This document shows, in pieces, positions 48,001 through 58,764 of a DNA stretch of 64,000 bases (positions within the stretch are counted from its first letter, which is position 1; each line of letters starts with the position of its first letter). This stretch comes from Chlorella sorokiniana (lineage: Eukaryota; Chlorophyta; Trebouxiophyceae; Chlorellales; Chlorellaceae), in the NCBI GenBank assembly GCA_025917655.1, contig CP084616.1, forward strand, positions 1,612,001-1,676,000. The letters are read 5' to 3'. Below the pieces are notes generated by a model. It had not been told where the DNA came from, did no database searches, and worked only from the letters and a program-made list of their open reading frames with translations. The translations under genes were made by a program, and so were the position numbers.

Positions 48001-51000
48001 GCCCCCTCTCACGGCCCACTCCCTCGACGCAAGCAGCTGACAGGCCGCAGCCCCTCCCCTCGCCTGCCGCAGGGTGGTGGCTGTGGGCAGCAACTGGATC
48101 GAGCTGGACCGGCCCGTGCCGTTCCCCGGTGAGCGGTGCTCAGCAGAGCCTGTGTGCCCCTATGTTGGCGCAGGGGTCCAATTCCTCGCCGTCGCACGAC
48201 AGCTGCTGGGGGGCAGAAACCCCAGCCCAGCTGGGGTGGCTTTGATAGGGGAATGTGGCGTTGGTGGGCATGGCGCTGCGCTGCCTCAACAGCGGCCTGC
48301 GTTGCGCCATCTGCGGCGGCAGCCGATGCAGCGCTGCAGCGCCTCGCACGCTGACGCAGTTTTTTGTGTTGCTGTGCTGTGCCGCAGTGACGGATGGGCA
48401 GGCCGGCTGGGTGCACACCTACCAAACGCCGCTCAGCGAGTCTGGGGTAGAGCGCCTGACAATCGAGTTTGCGGACCAGAGGCAAGGAGCAGCTTCTTCT
48501 TGCGGCTGTGCTGCGGGGATCTGCCGCCTTGCCAGGCTGGCACCTTGCCTCTGCTGGCACCCTGCTGGGGCGGGCAGCAAGCGGCACGCGGAAGCTGCCA
48601 ACGAGCCTCCCGATCGCTGTGCACGATAGCCCTGTGCTGCCGCCGTGCCTCCGCAACACCTCACCACCACCACCGCCCCCATGCACTGCAGCCCGTCGCG
48701 GTACGGCGGCCACGGCTCCGACCGCGGGTACAACGCCCTCGGCTTCTACGCAGCTTCCAACGTCTGGGCGCGCCAGGCGAGCCGCCGGGCCAGGCCTGGC
48801 CGTGCCCTTGCGCTGCTCGCCTTCCCTGCTGCTCAGTACACCCGATTCGCCCAGAGCCCCGACAGCCCTGGCCAGCGCGTCCGGCGGTGTCGCTGGCGGG
48901 CTGCGCAGTCAAAGGCGGTACCAGCAGCACCTCATCCAGGACCTTCCTTTCCACCCCCGCAGGTCACGGTGGTCAACTGCGAGAACGCTGTGTTCGCTCA
49001 CTGGGTGGACCACGCTTCGCTGCTGGGTGGGTGCTTGCATCAACCATGGACGCGCTGCTGGTGCAAGCGCTCGTGCTGTAGGGCTTCGCGACCTGCTGGC
49101 CGCTCCCCACCGCCCAAGCTCGGGCAGGCCGGGCAGCGCCGCCGGGCGGCTTTGTTGCGGGCTCAGCCGATGGAGCTGTGCCTGACAGCCTCCCCACATT
49201 CAACATCCGCCCTTGGCCGTTCAAAGAGTAAACATGTGCTGATCCCCCACACACACACACCTCCAACCCCCTCTTCGACAGATGTGACCGTGCTGAGCAC
49301 TCGCCAGCGCGCCGCCGCGGACGACCGCACGTGGCAGCGGCAGGGACACAGCGCGCTCAGCGTGGCCATGTCGCAAGGCGTGCTGGCTCAGAGGTGGGTC
49401 CCTTGCGCTGCCGTGCGTGGCGGCAGAGGCAGTGGTGTGTGTGGGGGGGGGGGTGATGCCAGGCCTGAGCGGCAGGGAGGGCCCTCCCTGAACCCGCTCT
49501 GCTGGCACAGCCTGCACAATTTTGGTGGTGGTGGTGGGGGGCTTGTGCGCCAGCGAGGGAGAATGCCACGCAAGCACCCACCTTGTGCCTGGTCCCGCAC
49601 CCCCTCACGCTCGTACCTCCAGGTTCAACGTGGCTGCCCGGTACTGGCACGACGTGTCGCTGGGGCGCGGCGCGCTGCTCAACGTCTTTAATGGCGGCGG
49701 CGGCCTGGACCTCAACGTGTTCCACCAGCCGGGTGGGTGCAGGGTGGGCGGTTGATGCATGCCGCATCAAGTGAGCAGATGCGTCTCTGTGTGTGAAGGG
49801 GGCGCGGGGGGCTGCAGAAGCTTGTGGGCTTGCGAGGCTGCAGCTGCATGGCGGAGAGTCGGTGGGTCGGTGGGCATGGAATTTGGGACAAATGCCACCG
49901 CAGCTCGCTCAACCACAAAGTGCAGCTGCTGGGCCACCAAGCAAGCATGCCCCCCACCCCCCCCACCCCACCCTCCCCTTCCTGCCGCCGTCCCCCCACC
50001 CCGCGCAGGCTCCCTCAGTAACCTGTTCTCCGACGTCGCCGCCGGCTACGGAGACCGCGCCTTCACCGCCGACAGCGGGGTGCCCTCCCACACCGGTGCG
50101 CCCCACACCGGGGTGCCTGCCTGCCTCCCTCGACGGCTTGCCTGCCCTGGACAGGTCCCGCCCCTGCCGTTGGGCGGGGTCTGCCCCATGGGTTTGCTGC
50201 CGCTGCTGGCTCTCCTCTTATCCAGGAGAGCTTTGCTTCATCGTCTGCGCTTGATTTGTCCCCGTGCCTGCCTGCAGACTACGCCACTTTCTGGAACCTG
50301 GCAGCTACCGCTCAGCTGCCGGCCCCGCTGCCCCGCCGCCGCCGTCCCCAAACCCTCCCCCGCCCCCAGCCCGCCGCCGCCCAGCCCACCACCACCTAGC
50401 CCACCCCCGCCCTCTCCCCCTCCTCCCTCCCCCGCGCCGCCATCGCCGCCGCCGCCCAGCCCGCCACCACCCAGCCCCCCACCGCCCTCGCCCAGCCCTC
50501 CGCCGCCGCTTCCGCCACCCTCCCCGCCGCCCAGCCCTTCACCCCCTCCACCCCCGCCGAAGAAGCTTGAAGGCACGCAGCCGGGGCCCGCTTGCTTGCA
50601 GCATGGCAGCAGCGCGCGGCGTGCGCAGCATGGCAGCACTGCATGCCGCAGCGCCACGGTTTGGGGAGCGGCAGCCCTCCATGCTCAATGCAGTAGCTCA
50701 CAGCAGCTTTGCGGTAGCCGCTGCTCCCGGATGCACAAACCTCCCCCTCCGCTTGCCCCGCTCTCCGTCCCGCAGGCTGCTTCTCCACCTGGGAAATCAA
50801 CGTGCAGCTGCTGGGCGCCGACTTTGCCGAGCTCTCCGAGCCCACCATCGCCGCGTGCGAGGCGGAGTGCCGCCGCCGCGACACCACCTGCGGCGCGCTC
50901 ACCTACTTCCCGGCCCTGGAGCGCTGCTTCCTCAAGTCGATCGACGGCTGGGCACGGGTGACAACCCCGGGGGCCTACAGCATCATGCTGGTGGACTGCC

Positions 51001-54000
51001 AGCCGCCCCCAGGTGGGTGCTGGAGGGGGTGGGGGTGCAGTGGATGTTGCGTGTGCCCTGCCTGCTCTGCCTGCATGGCTGCAGTGCCTCAGCCCGCCAG
51101 CTGGCATGTGACAACCCCCCTGCCTGCTCCCTCCTGCAATGCAGCCCGCAGCCGCCCCCGCCCACCACGCCCTCGGCCGCCGCCCAACCCGCCCCCGCCC
51201 TCCCCGAGCCGCCCTCACCGCCGCCACCCAGCCCTCCACCTCCCTCCCCGCCCCCGCCATCCCCTGAGCCGCCCTCACCGCCCCCGCCCTCCCCTGAGCC
51301 GCCCTCCCCGCCGCCGCCCACGCCCCCTCTGCCCCCAGCCCGCCCCCTCCCAGCCCCGCAGTCGGCGGCGGAATCCGTGAGTGGCTCTGGGGGAGGGACC
51401 CCTGCCTGCCTGCCGACGGCCACCGTGCCGCCGTTCCGCTCCATTCCACGCATCCGAGGCCCAACGCTGGCATGTCCAGGCGGCGCCTGTTGTGGAAAGC
51501 CATTTGGGCACCTGGGCAGTTTTGCACAGTCGGCCCTTTTCAGGCGGGGGCCCCACCCCCTTCACACACACACACACCTTCATGCCCACCCACCCTTCCT
51601 GACCCCGCACAGGCTGCGACACAGTCATTCCTGACGCCGACCTGACTGGGGGCGACCTTGGGAGGGCGCTGACGGGCGTGGCCTCCATCCAAGCTTGCCT
51701 GTCGGCCTGCGACGCAAACCCCGCCTGCGCCGCCTTCACCTACGTGCCGGCTGACCGCACCTGCGCCCTCAAGGACATTGCCGGCTGGGTGCTGCGGTCG
51801 GCGCCCGGCCACCAGTCCGTCATCGCCTGCCCAGACACGTTCCCGGGAAGCACCTCGCCCGCCCCGCCCGCCAGGCGAGTGCGGCGGGGGCCGTCTGCCG
51901 CCCGCGCCTCTGCTTCTTTTTCCACCAGCTTCAGCCAGCCGCGGGGACCCGCCTACTGGGCTCGGCTCGCTTCCGTCGAGTCCTGCTGCTGTCGTTGGGG
52001 CGGCCGATCGATCTACCGATAGTCGCTCCAGCCAGTTCCAGCTCCCACCAGTCAGCCGAGCACCCTGCTTGCTGGATGCCCAGCCCGCTTGTGCCCCCCC
52101 CCGCCCCCCCGTGCAGCCTGTCTTCCCGTCGGCGGCTGTCAGGCGCTGCGGCCCCCGCCCGCGGCGCCGCCTCGGCACCGAAGCCCCCTGGGCGGAGCGT
52201 GTGAGGCTGAGCCTGCAGGGGCAGCAGGCTTGGGAGGCGGACGCCCAGCCGGGCGCCCCGCGACTCAGCCCCGTCCGGACTTTGCCGTTGCGTCCGTCGA
52301 GAGTGCGGCGCCGTTCCTGCCCCTGGAGACACCCCCGTGCTCCCTAGGCGCCGGCATCAACTTTGTGGGTTCCTTCTTCTCAAGGGACCAGGCGAGTGGG
52401 AGGGCGTGGCGGGCGCTCGTCGCTCTGCTTGCAGTCTGTGGGGTGCAGATGGGGGGGGTGCAGCAGGAAGAAAACCTCGCATCAACCTCCCCACACAAGC
52501 AGAAGTCTGCCCCCAACCCGCGCCTTACCGGGAACACTCTGCATGCACCTGATCTATCGCCCCCGTTCCCTCCTTGCGACGCTCACCCCACCCGCAATGC
52601 ACGCACCCCTCCCTCCTTCCTCTGAGGCTCACCCTCCACGCACCCACCCACACCCACACCCATCTGCAGTGCCTGGCTGAGGGGTGGCTGATCCAGCCCC
52701 TGCAAACTGAGGAGGGAGAACCCCTGCCCGCCGACCTGTACGCCGAGCAGCGGCTGGCCCGCGCCACGGCGGCGCCCCTGCCCAAGGGCGCCTCCCGCCC
52801 GGCCCCGCAGACGCGCGCAGCGCCTGCGCCAACACCGTGGATGCGGGTGCGGCTGCGGGGAAGCGCTGCTTGCGTGTGTGAATCAGACTCAGCGTGTCGC
52901 TAAATGCATGTGTGTGTGTGTGTTGGGGAGTACCGCTCGCCCTCACTCAAACCAACCCACCTGCACTCCTCCCTTTGCCCCCCCTTACCCCCCCCTCCTC
53001 CCTCCCCTTCCCTCCGCCACCTGCCCGCAGCCGGCCCCGCCGAGTGCTGGACCCTCGTCTTCGACCGCTGCCTGTCGGGCTACTCGGGCGGCCGCAACCG
53101 CCTGCCCCGCCACGTGCTGGCAAACGAGCCTCGGGTGGGTGCCGCACCTGCCCCCTGCCCCTGCCCCCCTGCCGCCTGCCCCCTGCCGCCTTCTGAGGCT
53201 ACTTGCCCACTTGCTACTGAGGGATGCTTGAAGGGGGGCGCGTGAGTGTGTGTGGGGGAGGAGACAGCAGAGGCCCCGCTGCAGCGCCGCCACCTGTCTT
53301 GTGGGGGCCTGATCATGCACAAACACACACACGCACAGCATCCTGGGCGCTGCGGTCAAATCCTTGGCACGCGTCTTCCTTGCTGCCTGCCTGGCCTCCT
53401 CACCGACCTCCATCCGCCCACCTGCCCCGCCCAGGTGCTGGCCAAGCTGTTTGAAAAGGCGGCCCCAGAGGGCGGCTTTGGTCGGCCGGCCAGCCCCCTC
53501 TGGAGTACACCAGAGTGTGCATCGCCAACCCAGAGCGCGCCGGCGGCCCTCGTGCCGCAACGTGAGCCCGCCGCGCCGCCGCCCGCGCCGCTCGTCGCCG
53601 CGCAGCAGCTCCGCGGGGCCTCGCCAGCCGGGCCCTGCCCTGCGCTGCCGCCACTGCGCTCCTCCTTTGGCGGCCAAGGGCTCTAGGAAACCGCCAGGCA
53701 GATTGAGGCTGGCCGGTTCGTGTGTGTATATACTGAACCCAGCTGTGCTGGTCGGGCACTTCATCCCCTCACCCGTCACCCCTTCTCCCCTTCCCCCTCA
53801 CCCCGTCCCCCTCACACCTCTCCCCCTTTCCCCTCCACCCTTCCCCCTCACCCCTAACCCCTTTCCCCCTCACCCCTTCCCCCTCACCCCTGCAGGTGGC
53901 CACTGGTGACTACTTGGTGCAGGTGGACGGCGTGCGCCCGCCCGCCTACGCCGCTTGCGACTTCCGGCCCGGCGCCGTCACCGTCGTGGCGGCGGCGCTC

Positions 54001-54051
54001 GACGTGCACGGCTGGCTGGACGGCTTCAACGCCTCCAGCCCCGAGTACTGA
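45057..54051 (+). CDS. Secreted pectate-lyase-fold protein with PPSP linkers and PAN/Apple modules
   Basis: Probable wall or extracellular carbohydrate-binding or -cleaving protein. Start MMKRFLTVFGVTFIA at 45057 is a short hydrophobic leader. Phase-fixed exons: 45057-45102, 45228-45305, 45458-45561 (YNVKDFGAKGDGETDDTAAL, the classic opening of pectate-lyase-superfamily beta-helices), 45669-45785 (LPAGTYLLSRPLAFLSSNVT), 45987-46062, 46262-46401, about 46626-47200 (a ~190-residue Arg/Ala-rich insert). Then GSNWIELDRPVPFP, TYQTPLSESGVERLTIEF, VTVVNCENAVFAHWVDHASL and LLNVFNGGGGLDLNVFHQ helix-turn exons. After a PPPPSP linker come two Cys-patterned PAN/Apple-like modules (CEAECRRRDTTCGALTYF; CLSACDANPACAAFTYVPAD) split by a second linker, then CWTLVFDRCLSGYSGG and a tail ending NASSPEY at 54051. 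Introns 45306-45457, 48482-48691, 48777-48962 and 52392-52669 are GC-AG. The part after 51875 could be a separate gene. Confidence 0.7.
50336..50567 (+). repeat. PPSP coding repeat (first linker)
   Basis: About 230 bases of C-rich 12-15-base repeats giving [11 protein letters not shown] in one frame and PPKK at the end; it joins the beta-helix to the first PAN/Apple module. Confidence 0.8.
51165..51360 (+). repeat. PPSPEPPSP coding repeat (second linker)
   Basis: C-rich repeat giving [16 protein letters not shown] between the two PAN/Apple modules. Confidence 0.75.
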
Positions 54052-55132
54052 GCGCGCTGCAGAAACGCACCGACAGCCTGCTTCGGCGTGTGACGTCCGC
54101 CCCCGCAGTGAGTGCCCTCAAACAGCCGCCTCGCACGGCGGGCGGGCCCGCACCCGCTCTGTACGCAGCGCCATGCGAGCGGCCGCGACGGGCGCCTGCC
54201 GCCCGGCGTCGCGCCGGCTCCCAGAATGCCCCGCAATCAACAAATGTTTGTAGATGTGCACAGCCTGCCTGCCCCACTGCGCCTTTCATTCCCGCATGCC
54301 CCGCCCCATATGGTCCCCTGCATGCGACCAATTCTGCTGCCCCTGCACCCCTGCCTGCCCTGCCCACCTCATCCCAGCCCGCCTCGCTCCTCCTCCTGCC
54401 ACTCCATGGCAGCCAACCGAACAGGGGCCAGCAGGAATTGCTGGCACTGATTGTGTAAAAAACATGCATACACGAGCAGGGATGACTGCCAGCACGTGGC
54501 TGGCTGGGGGCTGCGGTTGTGAGGGGGTCGCCGCACTGCGAGCGGGCACCCACCCCAGGCGCCGGCTGCAGGGGGCGAGGCCATGCCTGGATGCTGGGAA
54601 GCCAGAGTGGCAGCTGGAGGGCGGCATGTGAGCGGGGAGCTGACCAGGCACCCCGTGTGTCGTTGAACCGACAGCTGGGGGGCCATGTGCGCTTGCAGGC
54701 ACGCTGACCGCAGCGGCAGCCCACTGGCTGCCTTGCCTGTTCTGGCCATAAGGCTGTTGAGATTTACTGTCGATCTTCTTGAAACTTTCGGGGAAACGGG
54801 CGCAGGCCGGGTGCAGGCAATCAATGTGGACAAGTGAAGGGTTATGGGATGCGCCGCGGCAGGGGCGGCCAAAGTGAGGGTGAAGCGTGGAGGCAGCGGC
54901 CGCCGCGGCCGGCTGCTGGGGCGCTGGGCAACAGAGCGCCGCGGGGCAGCGCGGCCGCAACAAATAGGAGGGCTGGCGGGCCGTGGCAGGAAGACGCGCA
55001 AAGAATGCATCAGTGCAGCTGAAGGGGGTATGAATGCAGCGGGCGCCATGCAGGCTGCGCCGCGCAGGCTGAAAAGAGGGCTGAACAGAGGGCTGAGAAG
55101 ACGGCTGAGCGCAACAGGGCTTGTGTAGACGC
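54052..55132. other. Convergent intergenic region
   Basis: Between the stop of the pectate-lyase-fold gene (+) and the 3' end of the next minus-strand gene. Includes a TGTAA at 54454 and, near 55068-55110, short GAGGGCTGA-type direct repeats. No conserved coding segment. Confidence 0.5.
54454..54458 (+). terminator. TGTAA polyadenylation signal
   Basis: TGTAA about 400 bases past the stop at 54051. Confidence 0.45.
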
Positions 55133-57828
55133 TCAGTCCCCACAGAGCTTGCTGAGCAGACAGGCTACAAGCGGAAGGGGAGTACTGCAAGCAGGAAGAA
55201 GTGGTGCTCCGGGGCCCCAGCGCGGCAGCGCCGCTGCGGCCGCTCCCAGCGGGCTCAGCGTGGCGGCAGCGGCGGCCCCCCAGCCCCGGCGGCTGCTGCG
55301 CCAGCAGCGCCAGCAGCGCCGCCAGCTGCGCCTGCGGCTGCTGCTGTGCCTGCTGCTGTGCCTGCTGTGCCTGCTGCGCAGGGGGCGTTGGTTGCGGCCC
55401 CGCAAACCCGCCGCGCAGCAGGCGCCGCTGCTGTGCCACCGCCGCCTCCACGGCACGCACCTCACGCAGCTTGTGCAGCACGGCAAGCATTAGGTCGCGC
55501 AGGGCGGGGGCAGGCTCAGCAGCTCTTCCAGCGGCAGCCGCTGCACCTCCTCCACAGGCAACAGCTCCACCGGAAGCGCCGCCAGCTCATCGGCGTTGAG
55601 CGTCTTGGCCAGCGGCAGCGGCAGCGGGCTGAGCGGCGGCGGCGCCAGGGCCGCTTGCCTGCCGAGGGCGGGGCGGCGCGGAGGCCGGGAAGGGGTCGGC
55701 TGGTGCGGCGGCAGAGCGCTGGCTGGCCGAGAACCGGCTTGCCAACAGCTCAGCCCGCTGGGCAAGAGACGCCCACCCATGCCTGCCCCCCCCACCCCCC
55801 CCACCCCAAAACACCAGAACAGCTCCAGCGCTCACCCGGCGGCGCCAGCATGCGCCCGCGGAGTCGAGCCGCCGCTCCATTGCTGCTGCAGGGAGGGGCC
55901 GCCCTCGCCCCCGCTTGGCCTGCAGGCCCGCCAGCACAGCAGCCAGGCTGCATGCCAGGGGGAGTGTGTGTGCGTGTGGGTGGGTGGGTGTGTTGGTCGC
56001 CCTAGCGGCGGGCAGCGTGGCAGCAGGTGGCGCTGCGGCCGATGCGGCGCTGGCCCCGTCACTACGCACGCCCGCAAACCAGCCCAGCCCAGCCCAGCCT
56101 CACCCTGTGTCAGCGCCGCGGCCGGCCTGCCGCAGGCCAGGGGGTGGGGCGCGCTGCGTCGCCGGCTGAGGCTGCAGCGGCCCGCCCCGGGAGCCGGCGG
56201 CGCCGACAGCTGGCGCAGCAGGGCCGCCACGTCAGCGCCGCCGGGTGGCCGCGGCGGGTCGCTGCCGTGGGCTGCCAGGCGGGGCCGCTTGGCGGCGGGC
56301 CCCTCCAGCATTGCCCCCAGCAGCGCCTGCCGCTGCTGCTCCAGCTGCTGCTGCACCCGCAGCAGCTGCAGCACGTCGCTGCCCACCGGCAGCTCGCGCC
56401 CGGCGGCGGCAGCGGCCTCCAGGCTGGGGGCAGCGGCTGCCCCAGCAGGCGCAGCGGCAGCCCCCTCCGCGCCACCAGGCGCCGCGCCGCGGCCGGCTGG
56501 CCGTGCGGGTGGCCAGCCAGCGCTGCCAGCAGCGCCTCTGCAAGCGCTGCGGGCAGCCCCGCTGGCGGGCCGCCCTCTGCTGCAGAGCCGGGCGGCGTCG
56601 CCGGGCCCCTGCGCTCGCCAGGCCGCACAAACGGCTGCGGCGGAGGCATCAGCTCCCCTGAGCTGGCTGTGGCGGGCGCGGGAGGCTGCGCTGCTGCCGC
56701 CGCCTTGCGCGGCAGCCAGGTGACGGCTTTGCCCGAGGGCGCCGCGCGCTGCGGCGCCGCCGCCGCCGCGGGGGCGGCTGCTGGGGCTCCCGCAGGCCTT
56801 TGCGAGCCCCGGCAGCACCGCCGCCTCTCGTTCGCTGCGCAGGGCGGCGAAGCGGCGGCGGGTCACACAGAGCAGGCCAAGCACACACCAGCGGCAGGCT
56901 CGGCACAAGGGGGCGCTGGCAGGCGGGGGCACCCTGCACCCGCGGGCGCCCGCGACCGCCCCTTCCCAACTGCTGTCGGCGCCGTCGGATGTCGCGTGTG
57001 CGGGCAGGGCAGCCACTCACGCATGCGCTTGGGAGGAGCCTTGTGCGGCGGCGCCGCCGCCCGCCCCCGCCCCCTCCTGCTGCACCTGCTGCAGCAGCCG
57101 CACGCTGTCCTGGGGACTGCCCGCCAGCAGCACGCGCTGCAGCACCGCGCTGGTCAGCGTGGTGAGAGCGGAGCTGCTGACTGCCAGGAGCGAAGCCTGG
57201 GCTTCAGGCGCCGCTGCAGCGCCCGCGGCCGCCGAGGATCGGTCCTTGCTGCGCTGGGCGGCGGTGGGTCGCCGGGCTGGTTGCCCTGCGCCGGCGCGTC
57301 TGCAGCTCCGCGGGGGTGGGTGGGTGTGGGGTGGGGGTGGGGGTGGGGGGTTGGGGGGCGCGCGCGCGCACGCAAGCAGGCGTCGTGAGGGGGCGGCTAA
57401 GAGCGGCGGCCCCACACCAGGCGGCGGTGTGGTGGGGCCCACCACGCGATGCGCGAGCTGCTCACCGGCAGGGATGGAAGGGCCGGCGGCTGGCGCGCGC
57501 GACGGGTCAGCCGCTGCGGCAGGCTGCTCAGTGTATGGGCCGACCGGGGCGGTCCCGCGGCGGGATTTCCAACCCTGCTGTCATCCTTGGCGCCCGGCCC
57601 TTCGCCGCTCCCCACGGCAGCAGCTGTGCCACCCTGCTGCAGGGGATCTGGGGCTGCTGCGAGGGGTGGCTGGCCAGGGCTGCTGGCAGCACCAGACGCA
57701 CCCTGGATGCCCGTGGGGCGGCGGCTCTGCGGCCCTGCGGCACCGGCATGGCTGGGGCTGGTGTGGCCCGGGACTGCCGGGCCGCCCGCCTCCGCACGTG
57801 TCCTCTCTGGCTCTCCGCTCATGGTCAC
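55133..57828 (-). CDS. Low-complexity Gln/Ala/Pro-rich hypothetical protein
   Basis: Family not recognised. Probable start MSGEPERTRAEAGG at 57828. Ordered-looking segments in sequence: SSALTTLTSAVLQRVLLAG with DSVRLLQQVQQEG (amphipathic helix); ALRSEREAAVLPGLAKAC; VGSDVLQLLRVQQQLEQQRQ followed by AKRPRL (nuclear-signal-like); ADVAALLRQLSAPP; AELLASRFSASQRS; LNADELAALPVELLPVEEV; and LAVLHKLREVRAVEAAVAQQ before a Gln-rich end. Several short introns and frame changes are needed to join them, and the stop (55133 in one frame) is uncertain. Repeated short Leu-rich helices in a disordered background suggest a nuclear scaffold or co-regulator, but that is inference. Confidence 0.4.
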
Positions 57829-58764
57829 GAGGCAGCCATCGCTGGGAACCGGTTAAGAGCGCAGCTGCGGTGCCAAGCTGAGCAGGAGGGTGGGAAGGGC
57901 GGGCCGGCCGGCCGTAGCCCTGTGCTGTAATTCAATTCCGCCTGGAGTTCACACTCAGCGCCCCGGCGGTGATGTCGCGCAAGCCGGGGACGCAAGCAGG
58001 CGTGCAGCCACGGACAACCGGATTTGAAAGCACAGAAGGCGCGGAAGGCTCAGGTTGAGCTGGTGAGCTTCGTGCGGCAATGAATCGCTCGTGGCCCACC
58101 GACCATGTACTTCGCCCACGCTGGATCCGGTTGTGCCTCCTGGGGCACCGCCCACCCTGCAAGCAGCCCGCAGAGTAAGCTCCTAAGGATGTGGATTCTC
58201 CATGTGCGCGGTCCTGCACGCCAGCCAAGATGGTTGTGGAGCCCGCCGCCACCTGTCGCGCGTGCAAGGCCGCGGCTCGAGATTACAGGAGTGATGCAGG
58301 GGTGTAGCAAACTGCTGCCTTGAAAGCCACAGAATGCAGGAGAGACGCGGAACTGAGGAGCGCATGTCCCTGCATGCTTGGATCAATGCTCCTGCCGGCC
58401 AAGCCGACACGCCCAGCTCATGGCACCGCGAGACGACCGAGCCGGCTGGCAGCGCCGCACCCTTGCTGCGGCGGGCGGTGGTGCCCCAGGCTGCTTTGTG
58501 CCACCGCCAGCCGTCGTCCCTGTTGACCTGCCGATGGTGGTCAGGTTTTCGCGTCGTGGGCATGAGGGCAGCCATCGCAGCATGGCCGCAGGATCAGCGG
58601 GCGGCTGCCCCTTCGCTGCGGTGGGTGGCGCTGCCCTTGCAGGCTGCTTTGTGCCGCAGCACCCAGTAAAAGCGACAGGTTTAGGGCGCCGCTTGGCGCT
58701 GCCGCGCCGCCAGCGGCGCAGAGAGGAAAATTGCCGGGTGGCGGCGCGGCCTGGGGGCCGTTGC
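57829..58764. other. Intergenic
   Basis: Between the start of the low-complexity gene and the stop of the LSM14/DCP5 gene, both minus strand. No conserved coding segment. Contains a minus-strand TGTAA at 58283-58287. Confidence 0.5.
58283..58287 (-). terminator. TGTAA polyadenylation signal of the LSM14/DCP5 gene
   Basis: Minus-strand TGTAA about 480 bases past the stop at 58765. Confidence 0.4.
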
